Below are positions 16,747-24,958 of a DNA stretch of 64,000 nt, piece by piece. This DNA is from Sphingomonas sp. Ag1. GTDB taxonomy: Bacteria > Pseudomonadota > Alphaproteobacteria > Sphingomonadales > Sphingomonadaceae. The DNA is taken from NCBI RefSeq assembly GCF_000980895.1, contig NZ_LAZX01000081.1, positions 16,970 through 80,969 on the forward strand, read 5' to 3'. The stretch's first letter is position 1, and each line of letters starts with the position of its first letter. The notes beneath the pieces were generated by a model, which saw nothing but the letters and a program-made list of their open reading frames with translations, searched no databases and was not told the origin of the DNA. The position numbers were made by a program, and so were the translations under genes.

Positions 16747-18110
16747 TCCGCCGCCTCCGCCAGCGCGGCCGCTCTTCGGGCGGGGTGCTCCGGAAAGGGC
16801 AGGCCCAGGTTCTCCCGCAGCGTCGTTCCTTCATAATCGGTGCGGAAGCGGCCGCGGCGGCGCAATTCGGGCAGCACCTCGGCGATGAAGTCATCCAAAT
16901 GGTCCGGCAGGTGCGGCGGCATCACGTTGAAGCCGTCCGCCCCATGGCCATCGAACCAGGATTCAAGCTGGTCGGCGATCTGCCCGGCATCGCCGAAGAT
17001 CGTCCAATGGCCGCGCGCGCCGGTGACACGCAGGTGAAGCTCGCGGGCGGTAAGGTCCTCCCGCCGCGCCATGTCCAGAAGCAGCGCCGGGCGGCTCTTG
17101 CGCCCGTCGACCTGCACCCACTCGGGAAGCGGCTGGTTCTCGTCATGCTCCAGCAGGCGATCGTCCTCGAACAGCCGGGCGAGGAACCGTTTGCCGATCT
17201 CGGGATGGACGAGGGCCTGGAGCTCCTCGTACTTCTCGCGCGCGTGGCGCTCGCTGTCGCCTACAACAGCCATGACACCGGGCATGATCTTCAGCGTCTC
17301 GGGCCGCCGCCCGTGGCGCGCCATCCGGCCCTTCACATCGGCGTAGAAGTCTGCGGCGGAGGCGAGCGTCTGATGCGCGGTGAACACCACTTCGGCAGTC
17401 GCGGCCGCAAGCTCGCGCCCCGGTTCGGACGAGCCCGCCTGGACCACGACGGGGTGCCCTTGCGGCGATCGCGGCACGTTGAGCGGCCCGGCCACCGAAA
17501 GATGCGCGCCCTTGTGGCCGAGGATGTGGAGCTTCGACGGATCGGCGAAGAGGCCGCTGTCGCGATCGCGCGGGAAGGCATCATCCTCCCAGCTTTCCCA
17601 CAATCCCTTTACCACCGCGGCGAATTCGGCGGCGCGGGCGTAGCGAACCTCCGGTTCGGGATGCTGCTCCAGCCCGAAATTCTGCGCCTCGCCCGCCGCG
17701 GCGGACGTGACGAGGTTCCACGCCGCCCGGCCGCCGCTGACAGTGTCGAGCGAGGCGAACAGGCGAGCGAGGAGGAACGGCGGATAGTAGGTCGTGGTCG
17801 CCGTCGCGACGAGGCCGATGCGCTGCGTCCGAGCCGCAATCGCGCTCAGCAGCGTGATCGGCTCCAACCCGGCGACGCCCGCCATGCGTGCGATGCTTTC
17901 CGGATCGTCCCGATCGACGAAGCCGCCCTGGCTGTCGGCCAGGAACATCATGTCGAATTTCGCCGCCTCGGCCTTTTGCGCGAGCGAGACGTAATGCTCG
18001 ATGTCGACGCCTGCATCCTTGGCGGCGCGCGGGTGCCGCCACGCGGCGACATGGTGGCCCGTTGCCATCAGGAAAGCGCCCAGGCGGATCGTGTCGGTGC
18101 GTTTGGTCAT
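16743..18110 (-). CDS. NtaA/SnaA/DszA-family FMN-dependent monooxygenase
   Basis: A 455-residue flavin monooxygenase of the luciferase-like superfamily, NtaA/SnaA/SoxA branch, by length and motifs: MTKRTDTIRLGAFLMATGHHVAAW at the N-terminus (start region), FDMMFLADSQG, SGGRAAWNLVTS, HPVVVQAGSSEPG and a C-terminal DGFNVMPPHLPDHLDDF. Enzymes of this branch act on aminopolycarboxylates, sulfones and related compounds. Location inside an ssu operon suggests a C-S or sulfone substrate. The ATG at 18110 is chosen because GGGAGA lies upstream; the frame stays open but unlike the family before it. A separate flavin reductase would be needed. Confidence 0.87.
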   Translation of the reverse strand: MTKRTDTIRLGAFLMATGHHVAAWRHPRAAKDAGVDIEHYVSLAQKAEAAKFDMMFLADSQGGFVDRDDPESIARMAGVAGLEPITLLSAIAARTQRIGLVATATTTYYPPFLLARLFASLDTVSGGRAAWNLVTSAAAGEAQNFGLEQHPEPEVRYARAAEFAAVVKGLWESWEDDAFPRDRDSGLFADPSKLHILGHKGAHLSVAGPLNVPRSPQGHPVVVQAGSSEPGRELAAATAEVVFTAHQTLASAADFYADVKGRMARHGRRPETLKIMPGVMAVVGDSERHAREKYEELQALVHPEIGKRFLARLFEDDRLLEHDENQPLPEWVQVDGRKSRPALLLDMARREDLTARELHLRVTGARGHWTIFGDAGQIADQLESWFDGHGADGFNVMPPHLPDHLDDFIAEVLPELRRRGRFRTDYEGTTLRENLGLPFPEHPARRAAALAEAAE

Positions 18111-18124
18111 GGTTGTTCTCCCGG

Positions 18125-20554
18125 TCAGAGACGGTGACGCAAGGTGAGGCCGAAGGTGCGCGGATCGCCGGGCTGGCCGTAGAAGACGGCGCCGTTCTCG
18201 CTGATGCCCTTTGAGTAGAAATACAGCTTGTTCAGCAGGTTGCGGGACCACAGCGACGCTTCCCAGCGGCCGTCCTTGCCGCGCACGCCGAGCCGCGCGT
18301 TGAGGAGGCCAAAGCCCTCCACCAGTGAGAAGCGGCTGAGGTTGTACGTCGTGTAGAAGGACGAACGGTACGCATAGTCCGCGCCGACGAAGCCGGTGAC
18401 GGTGTCGCTCAGCGCCGCGTCATAGCTGGCGCCTGCCGACCAAGCCCAGCGCGGCGCCGCGGGCAGGCGGCGGCCGGACAGGTCGCACACCGTGGGTTGC
18501 CCCGGCGCCCGTATCTCGAACGGGCATTGCGCGTTGGAATAGCGGCGGTATTCGGCCGGGTTCCAGGTGCCGCTGGCATAGAGCGACAGACCCGCGACAG
18601 GACGCGCCCGCACATCGCCCTCGATGCCATAGGATCTGACATCGCCGACGTTGGCGATATATGCGCGGGGCGGCACCACGCTCGCGTCGACGATCGTCGA
18701 CTGATAGTTGGAGACGTCGGTCAGGAACGCCGAGAAATTGGCCGTGAGGCGCCGGTCGAACCATTCGCTCTTCAGGCCGACCTCGTAATTGTCGACCTTC
18801 TCCGGCGAGACCACTGCGAGATCCAGCAGCGGCGCACCGTCCGGAGATAGCGGCAGGGTGGCGAAGTTCAGCCCGCCTGATTTCTGCCCGCGCGCATAGG
18901 TGACATAGACCAGCGCGTCCTCGCCCAACTTGCCCGACAGGCTCGCAGTGCCGGAAAGGTCGCCCCAGCTGCGATCGAGATCGTAGCGCGCGTAAATGGG
19001 CGTGTAGGCGTTGCGCAGCGCGATCTGCGCTGGGGTCAAGGTCGCAAGCGGTGACCCGCCGCCGCGCACCTGCTCGTAGAAGCCGTATTTGCGCTCATGC
19101 GTGTACCGCAGGCCGACCGTCAGATCGACCGCGTCGGTCAGGTGCCACACGCCCTGGCCGAACGCCGCAACGCTTGTCGTCTTTGGCTCCGAGGACGCGT
19201 AAGTGTAGGTGCCTTCCAACGTGGCGCGGCGTTGTGCCGGCGTCAGGCCGGCGGTGCCCGGCGCAATGAGAAATTCGCCCGCGTCGCGGCCATATTCGTT
19301 GATGAACCAACCGGGAATTTTCTGGTGGAAGGCATAGAGCCCCACCACCCAGTCGAGCGTTCGCCGGCCGTTGGAGGCAAGACGAAATTCCTGGCTGAAC
19401 TGCCGCTGGTGGTCGTACTGATTACCCTCCAGCGATATGTTGAGGGCCGAATAATCAGGGTCGTTGCGCGGCGTCCAGTTCCAGAAGCGCGCCGCGGAGA
19501 CAGAGGTCAGCGTAGCCCCGCCGAAATCATATTCCGCGTTCACCTGCACGCCGCCCTGTTCCATGCGGATCGGGCCCAGCCAGTCGCTGTCGGTGATGCG
19601 ATCCTTGGGGTCGGCGAGCGGCGGGGTGTAGCCGAACTGCGCGATCCGCTGGGCATAGTTGAAGGCGATCGGCGCGCCATTGTCATAAGCGGCGAGCGAT
19701 CCGAGGAGCACCGGAACGCAGCAATTCTGCTCCTGCCGGGCATAATCGCCGATGACGCGCACGGTCAGCGCTTCAGTCGGCGTGAACAACAATTGCCCGC
19801 GCACGGTATAGTTCTGAAAATCGTGGACGCGGCGATCCTGGAAGATGTTGCGCAGGAAGCCGTCGCGCTTCGTCGCTTCAAACGACAGGCGCCCGGCGAC
19901 GTTCGTCGCGACCGGTCCGGAAAGCGATCCGCGCGCCTGGAACAGCCCGTAATTGCCGACCGAAACGTCCCCTGATGCCTCCGGAGTGAAGCTGGGCCGC
20001 TTGGTGGTGACGACGATTGCGCCCGCCGTGGTGTTACGGCCGAACAGGGTGCCTTGCGGCCCGCGCAGGATCTCGACCCTGTCGAGGTCCACCAGGTCGA
20101 AGCCGGACTGGCCGACGCGCGCATAATAAACGTCGTCGACGTAGAAGCCGACGCCGAGGTCCAGCCCGTTGTTCGCCGTGGCGACGTTCGATCCAAGGCC
20201 GCGGATGTTGACCGTCACGTTGCGCGGGTTCGAGGTATAGACCGTCAGGCTCGGCACCTCCTGATAGATCTGCTGGAGGTGATAGGCGCCTTTCTGCTCC
20301 AGCGCCTCGCCGCCCAGCACGCTGATGGCGAGCGGCACGTCCTGGACGCTCTCCGCGCGGCGCCGCGCGGTGACGAGAATGTCGGAACCACGGTCGGCAG
20401 AGACAGCGGATGGGGTTGTGGTTGCGGGGTCGTTGCCCGGGGCGGCCGCCTCCGCCGCGGGTCGAAGAGTGTCCGGGGCGGTGGCGGTATGAATGGAGGG
20501 CGCAGAAATGCTGCCTGCGCTGGCCAGCAGCCAGGCAGTGAGGGGCAGGGGCAT
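18125..20554 (-). CDS. TonB-dependent receptor of the sulfonate operon
   Basis: An 809-residue outer-membrane receptor, first gene of the operon that continues with the monooxygenase and ssuACB. A signal-like N-terminus is followed by a Pro/Ala-rich linker, the TonB-box-like SDILVTARRRAESVQDVP, and a plug with YQEVPSLTVYTSNPR, VNIRGLGSNVATANN and VEILRGPQGTLFGRNTTAGA. The barrel ends in RTFGLTLRHRL. This plug style is typical of sphingomonad receptors for organic substrates. Linkage to ssuABC argues that it imports a bulky sulfonate or sulfate ester, with the dioxygenase and monooxygenases acting after uptake. Confidence 0.92.
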   Translation of the reverse strand: MPLPLTAWLLASAGSISAPSIHTATAPDTLRPAAEAAAPGNDPATTTPSAVSADRGSDILVTARRRAESVQDVPLAISVLGGEALEQKGAYHLQQIYQEVPSLTVYTSNPRNVTVNIRGLGSNVATANNGLDLGVGFYVDDVYYARVGQSGFDLVDLDRVEILRGPQGTLFGRNTTAGAIVVTTKRPSFTPEASGDVSVGNYGLFQARGSLSGPVATNVAGRLSFEATKRDGFLRNIFQDRRVHDFQNYTVRGQLLFTPTEALTVRVIGDYARQEQNCCVPVLLGSLAAYDNGAPIAFNYAQRIAQFGYTPPLADPKDRITDSDWLGPIRMEQGGVQVNAEYDFGGATLTSVSAARFWNWTPRNDPDYSALNISLEGNQYDHQRQFSQEFRLASNGRRTLDWVVGLYAFHQKIPGWFINEYGRDAGEFLIAPGTAGLTPAQRRATLEGTYTYASSEPKTTSVAAFGQGVWHLTDAVDLTVGLRYTHERKYGFYEQVRGGGSPLATLTPAQIALRNAYTPIYARYDLDRSWGDLSGTASLSGKLGEDALVYVTYARGQKSGGLNFATLPLSPDGAPLLDLAVVSPEKVDNYEVGLKSEWFDRRLTANFSAFLTDVSNYQSTIVDASVVPPRAYIANVGDVRSYGIEGDVRARPVAGLSLYASGTWNPAEYRRYSNAQCPFEIRAPGQPTVCDLSGRRLPAAPRWAWSAGASYDAALSDTVTGFVGADYAYRSSFYTTYNLSRFSLVEGFGLLNARLGVRGKDGRWEASLWSRNLLNKLYFYSKGISENGAVFYGQPGDPRTFGLTLRHRL

Positions 20555-21183
20555 CGCGATATGGTCCCTTTATCGATCTTTAATCGGCGCGCGCGCTCGT
20601 TGCCCGCCAGTCATGCTGGCGAGTGGGCGGACGCTGACGATGAATGCGTGAAGCGGCCTAGCGCGGCGGGTCGACCATGCTCGTTCTCCCGAGATGCGGG
20701 GACACGCGCCGTGTCGCCAGTCGACACGCCGGGTGCGCTTTAGCCGTTGGTGACGCGGAGCAAGCTGATCCCATCAAACGCCGCGGGCCGCAGTCGGGCG
20801 GCCTCCGTTGAATCCATACTGAACCAGTAGGAATTAACGGCAAGATAGCTTTGGTTCACCGGTCGAGAGATCTGCTTCGCGCTACGCCGGCGGTCGGCGT
20901 CGCGCCGCAGCGTCGCTCTGCCACGGCCTGACGGCGGGAAGTCCCCGCTTACGGCAGGGGTGATCCCCTCCCATACCCCCCGGGCACGTGACAGACTGCC
21001 CGGATCGCTTGGCCAAGCACTGCTGCCGACTGCCCGATATAGACAAAGATCAATATAGAATATCAGCAGGCGTCGTTATCGAGCGCGTTGCATGATTACG
21101 CATAGTTACTGGATGCCTGCGGCGATCGTATTAACCGGTGTTGTTCTTCAGGAACCGGGAAAATCGCCGCGAATTCCTGCAAC
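20555..21183. other. long intergenic region upstream of sulfonate operon
   Basis: About 630 bases with no credible gene; short open frames here lack ribosome sites and family resemblance. It holds the 36-bp dyad at 20805-20840 and a separate inverted repeat CCGGGCA (20980-20986)/TGCCCGG (20997-21003) with a 10-base spacer, which could be a hairpin. The part near 21020-21100 is AT-richer than the surroundings and may hold a plus-strand promoter. Confidence 0.5.
20805..20840. promoter_or_regulatory. 36-bp imperfect dyad upstream of sulfonate receptor operon
   Basis: Outer arms CCGTT/AACGG enclose AATCC and TAGGAATTA, with inner arms TACTG/CAGTA. It lies about 250 bases before the receptor start at 20554 and closely resembles the element at 12000-12035 before the tauD-like gene. 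Candidate binding site for a common sulfur-responsive regulator. Confidence 0.5.
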
Positions 21184-21426
21184 ATGCCCGTTTATACTTT
21201 CCATCTATGTTCGGGCGCAACAAGTCGCCCGATCAAGACATCGCGCTCTGAATTTCCCGATCGTCTCTCGGCCCTGGCCGAGGCAAACCGGATCGGTATC
21301 GCCATGGTCCGCTCACGGGTTGGGCGTAAGGCATGTCAGCTGCGCTCCCGGCTTGATGTTCGCGACGAAAGCAACCTGCCGGTGGCGCGCTTGTTGCTGG
21401 CCGATCTCCTCCAGCGGATCACGTGA
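21184..21426 (+). CDS. DUF6894-like small protein
   Basis: An 80-residue protein beginning MPVYTFHLCSG, followed by FPDRLSALAEANRIGIAMVR and ending LPVARLLLADLLQRIT. This is the layout of DUF6894 proteins, short alphaproteobacterial proteins that start with MPxYxFH, have LPDxxAAxxEA in the middle and a C-terminal helix. The family's function is unknown. It lies ten bases before the broken M61 gene on the same strand. The ribosome site is weak, so the start is set by family resemblance. Confidence 0.55.
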   Translation: MPVYTFHLCSGATSRPIKTSRSEFPDRLSALAEANRIGIAMVRSRVGRKACQLRSRLDVRDESNLPVARLLLADLLQRIT

Positions 21427-21435
21427 AGGCGCTTC

Positions 21436-23288
21436 ATGACCAAAAACCTTCGGGACCTGGACTTCAAGGTCCCGGCGCCCCGCGACATCGCCTATCCTGC
21501 TCCCATCCATTTGTACGTGGATGCGCAAGATGTGTTGCGCGGGATCTTGCAGGTACGCCAGGTCGTACCTGTCGGGTCCGGCGGGCCGCTGACGCTTCTG
21601 TTTCCAGAGTGGCTGCCGGGATATCATGCGCCGCGAGCATCGATTGCGCTGTTCGCTGGCCTGCGCATCGAGGCGGGTGAGAAGGAGCTGCCGTGGCGGC
21701 GGCACCCGGTTCAGGTTCACGCCTTTCAGGTGGAGGTGCCCGCCGAGGCGGAGCAGATCGTGGTGTCTTTTCACTTCCTGACACCAACCGATTCTTCGCA
21801 GGGCGGCGTGGTGGTCGGCAAGGAAATCCTGACCATTCAGTGGAACAGCGTGCTTCTGTACCCGGCCGGCTATTACGCGCGCCAGATCGAATTTCATGCC
21901 TTTTTGACCGTGCCGGCGGGTTGGCAGCATTCATGTGCAATCGCCGCTGTCGACCGGCAGGATGATACCATCCGTTTCGAGCCCGTAAGCCTCGACGTGC
22001 TGGTCGATTCACCGGTATTTGCCGGCCGGTACGCCGCCCGCGTCCCGCTGGATGACCAGGAGAAGGTTCATCTGAGCATCTTTGCCGACAAGGCAGAACT
22101 GATCGACATCTCCGAGAAGAAGATCGCGCCCCATCGGGCTGTTGTGGAACAGGCGGGGAAGCTGTTCGGGCCCGCTCCCTTCGACCGTTTCGAGATGCTC
22201 CTGGGGCTCAGCAGCGAGCTTGGCCGTATAGGGGTCGAGCATCACCGCTCCTTCGAGGCCGTTACCGTTCCCGACTATTTCACCGATTGGGAAGGGTGCT
22301 TCTCTCTGCGCGAGACCGTGCCGCATGAGTTCATCCATGCGTGGAACGGCAAGTTCCGGCGCGGCGCTGACAGCTGGACGCCCAGTTTCGACACGCCGAT
22401 CCGGAACAGCCTGATGGATCTATGAGGGGCAGACCCAATATTGGGACCGGGTATTATGCGCGCGTTCCGGGCTGTGGACCGCAGACCAGACGCTGCAGGC
22501 GATCGCTGTCACCGCAGCGACGCACCAAGTGCGGGCTGGCAGTAGATGGCGGCCCATCAGCGACACCACGCGAGACCCGATCATCGCCGCCCGCGCGCCG
22601 CTGCCCTGGCAAGCTGGCAGCGAAGCGAAGACTATTATTCCGAAGGATCGCTCGTCTGGCTCGACATCGATACGCGCATCCGCATGCTTTCGGGTGACAC
22701 GCGCTCGCTCGACGATTTCGCCAGATCCTTCTTTGCGGCGGATCAGCAAGGACCTGCGCAGACGCTGACGTACACCCTGGACGATGTGATCGCCGCCCTG
22801 ACCGATCTCGCCCCCTTCGACTGGGGCGGGTTCCTGCGAGAGCGGATTGACGGAAAGCACACCGGCGCGCCGCTCGAAGGCATTGAGCGAGCGGGCTATC
22901 AGCTGGTCTTCCGGAACGATCCAGGCGAGTTTGGACCAACACCGAGAAACTAGCTGACAACCTCAACCTGATGTTCTCGCTTGGCCTGACCGTGGACCAT
23001 GACGGCAAGGTGGAAGAGGTCCTTTGGGAAGGCCCCGCCTTTGAAGCGGCGATCACTGCAGGCACGAAAATCCTGGAAGCGGGTGAGCGGCCCTTCTCGG
23101 TGGAGGCGCTGCGGGCGGCGGTTCAGGAGGCAGGGCGATCGAACGGCAGGGTGCGGCTTCGCGTGACGTCGGGGACTTGCGAAAGGGAGGTCGAGGTCCA
23201 CTACCCCGGGGGCCTGCGATATCCGCACCTCACGCCGCTCGAGGGTGCCAGACCGCGCCTGCTGGAGATCCTTTCCCCGCGCGTCTAG
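21436..23288 (+). pseudogene. M61 family (glycyl aminopeptidase-like) gene with three frameshifts
   Basis: The first 327 codons read as an M61 peptidase, ending in the zinc motif ETVPHEFIHAWNGKF. The frame then stops at 22425. Removing one A near 22412 restores SLWIYEGQTQYWDRV, the expected continuation. A second shift near 22610 needs one added base to restore PLPWQSWQRSEDYYSEG. A third near 22931 needs one added base to join GEFG to TNTEKLADNLNLMFSLGL. With these three corrections the gene is 618 codons, a normal M61 length, and ends in the family-like LLEILSPRV. As read, it lacks the third zinc ligand region and PDZ-like C-terminus. Either a decayed gene or local sequence errors. Confidence 0.88.
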
Positions 23289-23386
23289 TCCGCAGTCTGC
23301 TGCCGAATACATGACCTCGATCAGTCACTTATGATGAAGCAGCCGGGCGCTTTGGTGGTACGATCCCATAGGGATTAGGGATGTGA

Positions 23387-23408
23387 CCCTGCGCCAAAAG
23401 GCGCAGGG
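23387..23408 (+). promoter_or_regulatory. perfect 9-bp hairpin overlapping Shine-Dalgarno of Rmf-like gene
   Basis: CCCTGCGCC (23387-23395) and GGCGCAGGG (23400-23408) flank an AAAA loop. The 3' arm shares its last bases with the AGGGGAA ribosome site of the gene starting at 23421. No U-run follows, so a control of translation is more likely than a terminator. Confidence 0.5.
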
Positions 23409-23420
23409 GAATGTCGGCCG

Positions 23421-23621
23421 ATGGAAATGCCAGATCGAAATGGCGCTAGCGCCGACGACCTGACGAGCCAGCAAAACATGGACGCCTTCCTCTCCGGTTG
23501 CGCCGCCCATGCAGACGGCGCGGCTTTCACCGCCTGTCCTTTTGGACACGGAACCGCGGAGCAGGATAGCTGGCATCGCGGCTATCGTTTGAGCCGGCTG
23601 AAGGCCCTGGCTTCAGACTAG
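23421..23621 (+). CDS. ribosome modulation factor-like small protein
   Basis: A 66-residue protein whose centre matches the Rmf pattern: DAFLSGCAAHADG, then CPFGHGTAEQDSWHRGYRLSRL. Rmf dimerises ribosomes in stationary phase; related short proteins with the CPF/CPY...W..G(F/Y) core occur widely in alphaproteobacteria. AGGGGAA lies about 10 bases upstream of the ATG and is partly held in a hairpin. The gene's stop codon lies inside the first copy of a 15-bp tandem repeat. Function in ribosome hibernation is inferred from the motif only. Confidence 0.65.
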   Translation: MEMPDRNGASADDLTSQQNMDAFLSGCAAHADGAAFTACPFGHGTAEQDSWHRGYRLSRLKALASD

Positions 23622-23655
23622 GCTGCTTTAGATTAGGCTGCTTCAGACTAGGCTG
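23611..23655. repeat. three 15-bp tandem repeats spanning two convergent stop codons
   Basis: Copies at 23611-23625, 23626-23640 and 23641-23655; copies 1 and 3 read CTTCAGACTAGGCTG, copy 2 differs at two positions. Copy 1 supplies the TAG stop of the Rmf-like gene on the plus strand, copy 3 supplies the stop of the receiver gene on the minus strand. Confidence 0.9.
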
Positions 23656-24079
23656 GCGTGAGCGATCCACCGATTGCCTTGGGGCAGGCGGGTCTGGAGC
23701 CCGCGACCACCCGCAACTTTGACAGGCTGTCGACGACCTGGTGAGCGGCGAAGGGGAGGGTCAGAACGGCTGCATATGGAAATGGGGGCTCACGACGACG
23801 CTGGTCCTTCCTCACCAGCAGCACGGGAGCATCAAGATCGGCCAGCGCCCGCGCCAGGCATGTTTCCGCAACGCCAAATATCGTCGCACTCACCAATATG
23901 GCGTTCGGTTTCACCCTGAGCCGCTGGATCAAGCGTGCACCTTCGTCAGCGTTCCGCGCCGGCCCGATGATCTGCGCGCCTGCGCTTGCGACGGTCTCCC
24001 CAACATAGTTGGCAAGGAATGAATCGTCCTCGATCTGAACGATGAGCTGGCCGGCAAGCGGCTTGGTTACCCCGGGCAT
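23648..24079 (-). CDS. degenerate receiver-domain protein
   Basis: A 143-residue stand-alone receiver-like protein. The acidic pocket is present (IVQIEDDSFLANYVGETV), and GAQIIGPARNADEGARLI matches the receiver fold seen in single-domain regulators. At the phosphorylation site the usual LLD becomes LVSATIFG, so the acceptor Asp is replaced by Ser. The distal Lys region is also altered. It probably works without phosphorylation, if at all. The ATG at 24079 lies four bases after the stop of the Crp/Fnr gene, so they form an operon. A longer start inside that gene is less likely. Confidence 0.72.
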   Translation of the reverse strand: MPGVTKPLAGQLIVQIEDDSFLANYVGETVASAGAQIIGPARNADEGARLIQRLRVKPNAILVSATIFGVAETCLARALADLDAPVLLVRKDQRRREPPFPYAAVLTLPFAAHQVVDSLSKLRVVAGSRPACPKAIGGSLTPA

Positions 24080-24083
24080 CGCC

Positions 24084-24782
24084 CTATTTCTCCCACGGAC
24101 GTAAATAGCGTGGATCAAACTGTCCGGCCCGGCGCAGTCCTCCTTCATCCACGATCCACAAAGTCTTGTTTGTCAACGCGATCAGCCCTTCGTGTCGCAG
24201 CCGCCGGAGCACGCGGTTGACGTGTACCGAGGTCAGGCCGAGCGCGTCTCCGATGTGCTCCTGCGTGATCGGCAGGGGCATGTCATTGTCGGTCGCCAGC
24301 CCGATCTGCCTGCCGCGCGTGATCAGTTCGCATAAAAGGTGCGCCATCGCATGATAGGCATCATCCGAAATGGTAAGCCACTTGCGCAGGGTCGCCGCCT
24401 CGATCAGCGACGCGCGCCACAATGCCGCGTTGATACCAGGGTGACGCGTGGCGAGGCCTGCGATCACCTCCCCCGGGATCCAGCCGATCTTGCAGTCGGT
24501 CAGCGCAATCAGATCATGCTCGAACGTTGATCCACAAGCCGCGTGGAGCCCGCAAAAGTCACCCGGGAGCAAAATAGCGGTTATGCGGCGAGATCCGTTC
24601 ATCCGTACAGCCGCCCGGGCCGCCCACCCGTTGAGGACAAGGTAGAGCTGGTTTGGCGCGGCGCCGTCTTTCAGGATCACGCCACCGTGCGAAGTGGCGA
24701 CCGGTTCGACGTGGACAGCGTCGACCGCCTCGATTTCCTCCGGCGTCAGATCTGACAGTGTCCTCATCCGCCGGCTCAACAT
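24084..24782 (-). CDS. Crp/Fnr family transcriptional regulator
   Basis: A 232-residue regulator. Residues 10-130 form the cyclic-nucleotide-binding-like barrel (GGVILKDGAAPNQLYLVLNGW, ITAILLPGDFCGLHA). A long dimer helix follows, then a winged helix with PLPITQEHIGDALGLTSVHVNRVLRRLRHEGLIAL, whose recognition helix is HVNRVLRRL. It lacks the N-terminal Cys cluster of oxygen-sensing Fnr and the full cAMP pocket, so its signal is unknown. It is followed by the degenerate receiver gene. The nitrate locus further along might be a target, but no clear box was found there. Confidence 0.88.
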   Translation of the reverse strand: MLSRRMRTLSDLTPEEIEAVDAVHVEPVATSHGGVILKDGAAPNQLYLVLNGWAARAAVRMNGSRRITAILLPGDFCGLHAACGSTFEHDLIALTDCKIGWIPGEVIAGLATRHPGINAALWRASLIEAATLRKWLTISDDAYHAMAHLLCELITRGRQIGLATDNDMPLPITQEHIGDALGLTSVHVNRVLRRLRHEGLIALTNKTLWIVDEGGLRRAGQFDPRYLRPWEK

Positions 24783-24958
24783 CGTGCCGACCTTGTCACG
24801 ACACGGAGGGGGAGTGAATTGAAGTGGGTTAGGAAAACGGCGGATTCACGAGAACGGGATCGGCCGGCGGCCGGTGAAACATGCGCGCGAAAGCCCGGTC
24901 AGCCGTCAGCCTTGTCTGCACAGCATCCTGGCGCCTCGTCGGTTCTTGCGCGCCGGGC

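Noticed and set aside
20658..20843. Short frames in the region upstream of the sulfonate receptor
   Set aside because: They cover the regulatory dyad, have no ribosome site, and look like non-coding sequence.
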